Source: DASXRC01 sp036506795
GTDB lineage: Bacteria > Actinomycetota > Actinomycetes > Mycobacteriales > Micromonosporaceae
Reading direction: 5' to 3'
Length of the DNA stretch: 15,573 nucleotides
Assembly (NCBI GenBank): GCA_036506795.1
Contig: DASXRC010000112.1
Coordinates: forward strand, 1-15,573
In this document: positions 13,684 to 15,573 of the stretch, piece by piece
Numbering within the stretch: the first letter of the stretch is position 1
How the letters are laid out: every line of letters begins with the position of its first letter
Translations under genes and position numbers: made by a program
The notes under the pieces: generated by a model
Seen by the model: only the letters and a program-made list of their open reading frames with translations
Databases searched by the model: none
Told to the model about the DNA's origin: nothing

Positions 13684-14460
13684 ATGAGGCGACCTGGCGT
13701 CCCCGCCACCGCGCTGGCGGTCGGTGCGCTGGTCGCGACGCTGCTCATCGGCCTACGGGTCGTCGGCAGCTGGCAGCACCGCGACATCGTCGGTGTTCAC
13801 AAATCACCCAAGATCACCGCGCGACTGGGTGGCCCGGTGGGTTCCGGGCGAGCCGGCTCACGGCAGGATGCCCTCGACGTGCGCAGGGTCACCGGGTCGG
13901 CCGACGTCGCGCTGACCTTCGACGACGGGCCCAGCCCCGCCTGGACCCCCAAGCTCCTCGACCTCCTGCGCGCGAACCGCGTGAAGGCGACGTTCTGCCT
14001 GGTCGGCGCCCAGGTGCACAAGTACCCGGCGCTGGTGGCGCGGATCGTGCGGGAGGGCCACGTGCTGTGCAACCACAGCTGGACACACGACGTCAAGCTG
14101 GGCACCCTGCCGGCCGCCCAGATCCGGGCCGACCTCATCCGTACCAACACGGAGATCAGGACGGCGGTGCCCGGGGCGAAGATCCCGTTCTTTCGGCAGC
14201 CCGGCGGGCGGTGGACCCCGGGCGTTGTCGCCACCGTCCGCGCGCTGGGCATGATCCCGCTCGGGTGGGATGTGGACCCGCGCGACTGGGAGAAGCCGCC
14301 GGCGCGGACCATCGAGCAGCGGGTGCTCACCGGCGTACGACCCGGATCGATCGTGCTGTTGCACGACGGCGGCGGGGATCGCGCGCAGACCGTCGCCGCC
14401 TGCCGGGACGTGCTCACGCAGCTCCGCGGCCGGTTCCGGTTCGTTCCGATGCTGCCTTGA
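13684..14460 (+). CDS. Membrane-anchored polysaccharide deacetylase (CE4 / NodB domain)
   Basis: A 258-residue protein. Residues about 8-28 form a hydrophobic signal anchor, followed by a 45-residue linker and a NodB domain. All five CE4 motifs are present: TFDDGP (78-83; catalytic Asp80, metal Asp81), His131-Ser-x-x-His135 as the metal-binding pair, Arg171-x-Pro-Gly-Gly (RQPGG), 'GWDVDPRDW' (194-202), and 'VLLHDGGG' (224-231; His227). It should remove N-acetyl groups from a cell-wall or extracellular glycan outside the cell; peptidoglycan or another GlcNAc polymer is likely, but the sequence does not decide. GGGAG lies about 10 nt before the ATG, a slightly long ribosome-site spacing. The tRNA promoter follows about 27 bp after the stop. 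Confidence 0.94.
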   Translation: MRRPGVPATALAVGALVATLLIGLRVVGSWQHRDIVGVHKSPKITARLGGPVGSGRAGSRQDALDVRRVTGSADVALTFDDGPSPAWTPKLLDLLRANRVKATFCLVGAQVHKYPALVARIVREGHVLCNHSWTHDVKLGTLPAAQIRADLIRTNTEIRTAVPGAKIPFFRQPGGRWTPGVVATVRALGMIPLGWDVDPRDWEKPPARTIEQRVLTGVRPGSIVLLHDGGGDRAQTVAACRDVLTQLRGRFRFVPMLP

Positions 14461-14487
14461 TCGTGCTTGATCTTGCATCGTGTGGCG

Positions 14488-14516
14488 TTGGCCTGGTGTC
14501 GGGCATCGCGTATGCT
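14488..14516 (+). promoter_or_regulatory. tRNA cluster promoter, TTGGCC-N17-TATGCT
   Basis: TTGGCC (14488-14493), a 17-bp spacer and TATGCT (14511-14516) fit a housekeeping promoter. A start near 14523 would leave a 5' leader of about 65 nt before tRNA-Glu. A hairpin TCCGGC-GGG-GCCGGA (14526-14540) is at the start of that leader. Confidence 0.6.
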
Positions 14517-14587
14517 TGCGGAGCCTCCGGCGGGGCCGGATGGGAGCTCAGCCGCCTCGATCGTCTGTGTGCGATGATGGCGGAGCC

Positions 14588-14660
14588 GCCCCCATCGTCT
14601 AGCGGCCCAGGACGCCGCCCTTTCAAGGCGGTAGCACGGGTTCGAATCCCGTTGGGGGCA
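14588..14660 (+). tRNA. tRNA-Glu (anticodon TTC)
   Basis: A 73-nt cloverleaf: acceptor arms GCCCCCA (14588-14594) and TGGGGGC (14653-14659) with discriminator A14660. The anticodon stem is CCGCC/GGCGG with loop CTTTCAA (anticodon TTC, 14622-14624), and the T-arm contains GGTTCGAATCC. The CCA end is not encoded. The spacer to the next tRNA holds a small hairpin CCGGC-TCA-GCCGG (14669-14681). Confidence 0.97.
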
Positions 14661-14689
14661 CGTCACAACCGGCTCAGCCGGCACACCAA

Positions 14690-14763
14690 GGTCCTGTGGA
14701 GCAGTTGGAGTGCTCGCCGCCCTGTCAAGGCGGAGGTCGCGGGTTCAAGTCCCGTCAGGACCG
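14690..14763 (+). tRNA. tRNA-Asp (anticodon GTC)
   Basis: A 74-nt cloverleaf: acceptor GGTCCTG (14690-14696) pairs with CAGGACC (14756-14762), discriminator G14763. The anticodon stem is CCGCC/GGCGG with loop CTGTCAA (anticodon GTC, 14724-14726), and the T-arm contains GGTTCAAGTCC. CCA is not encoded. Confidence 0.97.
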
Positions 14764-14770
14764 CGAACCC

Positions 14771-14844
14771 GGCCAGGTAGCTCAGTTGGTACGAGCGTCC
14801 GACTGAAAATCGGAAGGTCGGCGGTTCGATCCCGCCCCTGGCCA
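14771..14844 (+). tRNA. tRNA-Phe (anticodon GAA)
   Basis: A 74-nt cloverleaf: acceptor GGCCAGG (14771-14777) pairs with CCTGGCC (14837-14843), discriminator A14844. The anticodon stem is TCCGA/TCGGA with loop CTGAAAA (anticodon GAA, 14805-14807), and the T-arm contains GGTTCGATCC. CCA is not encoded. It is only 7 bp after tRNA-Asp, so the three are probably one precursor. Confidence 0.97.
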
Positions 14845-15119
14845 CATAGCCTTTCGCCGGGCTGACACGACGGTGACCAGCAGAAATGCATGGTTGCCGT
14901 TTGCGTTTGCTGCCCCTTGGTCGATCATGATTCGCTCGCCTCATCGGTCGATTGCCTCCGGTCAGCGTCATCCCGGCGGGCGTCGAGCCCCTGCACACAG
15001 CAGATGCATTTCTCCTCGGCCCGGTCGGGAGTGCGCCGACCCGTTGACCGGTGGCCGGGTCGATCTGAGCGGTTCTTGGGAGATGCCCCGATCCGGGTCG
15101 CCTGCGCGTGATGAGCCGG
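14845..15119. other. Intergenic region after the tRNA cluster
   Basis: I see no convincing gene in these 275 bp. Short open frames here have no ribosome site and unnatural composition. The region holds a perfect 10-bp inverted repeat, AGAAATGCAT (14882-14891) and ATGCATTTCT (15004-15013), 112 bp apart. The two sites also share the direct string CAGCAGA-n-TGCAT. No duplicate of the tRNA-Phe 3' end is visible, so there is no sign of an attachment site. The end of the AI-2E family gene faces into this region, and no strong terminator hairpin is seen for it. Confidence 0.5.
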
Positions 15120-15573
15120 TTAGCTGGGCCGGCCGGGCGGCGGGGCTCCTTCATCGTCGCCAGCCGTTGCTGGATCAGTGTCGGACTCGTCGCGGGCCTG
15201 GAGGCGCTCAGACAGGAGCACCGTGACTGCGGCGGCTATGGGGATAGCCATCAGAGCGCCGATCAGTCCGAGTGCGGTGCCGCCGATCAAGCTTGCCAGC
15301 AGCACGGCGCCGGGCCTGAGTTCGATCGTTTTGCGCATGATCCGCGGTGCTATTGCGTAGTTTTCAAGCTGCTGGTAGAGCACGAAGAATACGGCCAGGA
15401 GCACTGTATTCGGCCACAACGGTGTCGTGGGCAGCGCAACCAGCACACAGATGACCGCGCCAAGCGTCGCCCCGATCGTGGGGATGAGGTCGGTCACCGC
15501 GACGAGGAACGCCAACGGCGCGGCGAGAGGCACCCGTAGCGCGGTGAGCGCGGCGAAGGCCGCTAGGCCGGCG
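15120..15573 (-). CDS. AI-2E / PerM family transporter, C-terminal part (5' end missing)
   Basis: About 150 C-terminal residues of a multi-pass membrane protein of the AI-2E family exporter group (PF01594-type); the frame stays open past the right edge. Family signs are 'AFLVAVTDLIPTIGATLGAVICVLVALPTTP', 'VLLAVFFVLYQQLENYAIAPRIMRKTIELRPGAVLLASLIGGTALGLIGALMAIPIAAAVTVLL', and a hydrophilic tail with Asp, Glu and Pro. About four hydrophobic segments are visible. Members export small molecules or ions (autoinducer-2 in a few cases; sodium-proton exchange in others), so the substrate is unknown. GTG 15533 is internal, not the start. Codon use is looser than in the other genes of the window: AAT, ACA, GTA, CTT, GCA, ATA and AAA codons all occur between about 15300 and 15410. 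Confidence 0.88.
   Translation of the reverse strand, partial: AGLAAFAALTALRVPLAAPLAFLVAVTDLIPTIGATLGAVICVLVALPTTPLWPNTVLLAVFFVLYQQLENYAIAPRIMRKTIELRPGAVLLASLIGGTALGLIGALMAIPIAAAVTVLLSERLQARDESDTDPATAGDDEGAPPPGRPS

Noticed and set aside
13797..14684. Minus-strand 295-codon open frame containing 'CPQRDSNPC'
   Set aside because: It is antisense to the deacetylase and the tRNA-Glu gene; the peptide is a tRNA-derived artefact, and the sense strand has all CE4 motifs.
14771..15119. Attachment site or integrated element next to tRNA-Phe
   Set aside because: No repeat of the tRNA 3' end and no integrase is visible within the window; only the codon shift is suggestive.
14663..15154. Minus-strand open frame encoding 'GGIEPPTFRF-' and 'TGLEPATSAL-'-like peptides
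   Set aside because: These peptides are the antisense reading of the tRNA-Phe and tRNA-Asp genes, a known source of false protein annotations.

Overview
The window is about 15.6 kb of GC-rich DNA with strongly G/C-ending codons, ATGA stop-start overlaps, frequent GTG starts, and tRNA genes that do not encode CCA. This fits an actinobacterium. The gene families and the GATC-containing intergenic repeats suggest Micromonosporaceae, but that family-level call is inference. Thirteen protein-coding genes (two cut by the window edges) and three tRNA genes account for most of it. I see no CRISPR array, transposase, phage gene cassette or rRNA.

Layout: (1) positions 1-1634 hold a DrrA/DrrB-type ABC-2 exporter pair, cut at the left edge and closed by a 13-bp GC hairpin. 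(2) 1729-3893 hold a winged-helix protein of the AlkZ/YcaQ-like superfamily and a DUF3500 protein. They are convergent and their stop codons overlap. (3) 3894-4049 is a mirrored, 19-bp-phased repeat. (4) 4050-5652 hold a LacI-family regulator and a divergent SRPBCC/AHSA1 protein. The control region between them contains three helically phased GCAAGAAC repeats and a perfect palindrome between the -35 and -10 boxes of the SRPBCC promoter. (5) 5681-7892 hold purC (de novo purine synthesis) and a convergent FAD/NAD(P) oxidoreductase. (6) 7964-11513 hold a membrane-anchored M28 peptidase with an ERMP1/Pff1-like layout, then a beta-lactamase-fold serine hydrolase. (7) 11539-13568 hold a crtI-like desaturase translationally coupled to a type I isopentenyl diphosphate isomerase. 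(8) 13684-14460 is a membrane-anchored CE4 polysaccharide deacetylase. (9) 14588-14844 is a tRNA-Glu, tRNA-Asp, tRNA-Phe cluster with its own promoter. (10) 14845-15573 is a roughly 275-bp gap and the C-terminal part of an AI-2E/PerM-family membrane protein with looser codon usage.

Most genes look like independent chromosomal functions and not one pathway. Real functional couplings are the ABC pair, crtI-idi, probably LacI with SRPBCC, and possibly the M28 peptidase with the serine hydrolase. I found no convincing new multi-gene system. The strongest unexplained signals are regulatory: the lacI/SRPBCC control region and the mirrored repeat at 3932-4045. In addition, several genes have a TANNNT-like box 6-7 nt before the start codon, which suggests leaderless transcription.
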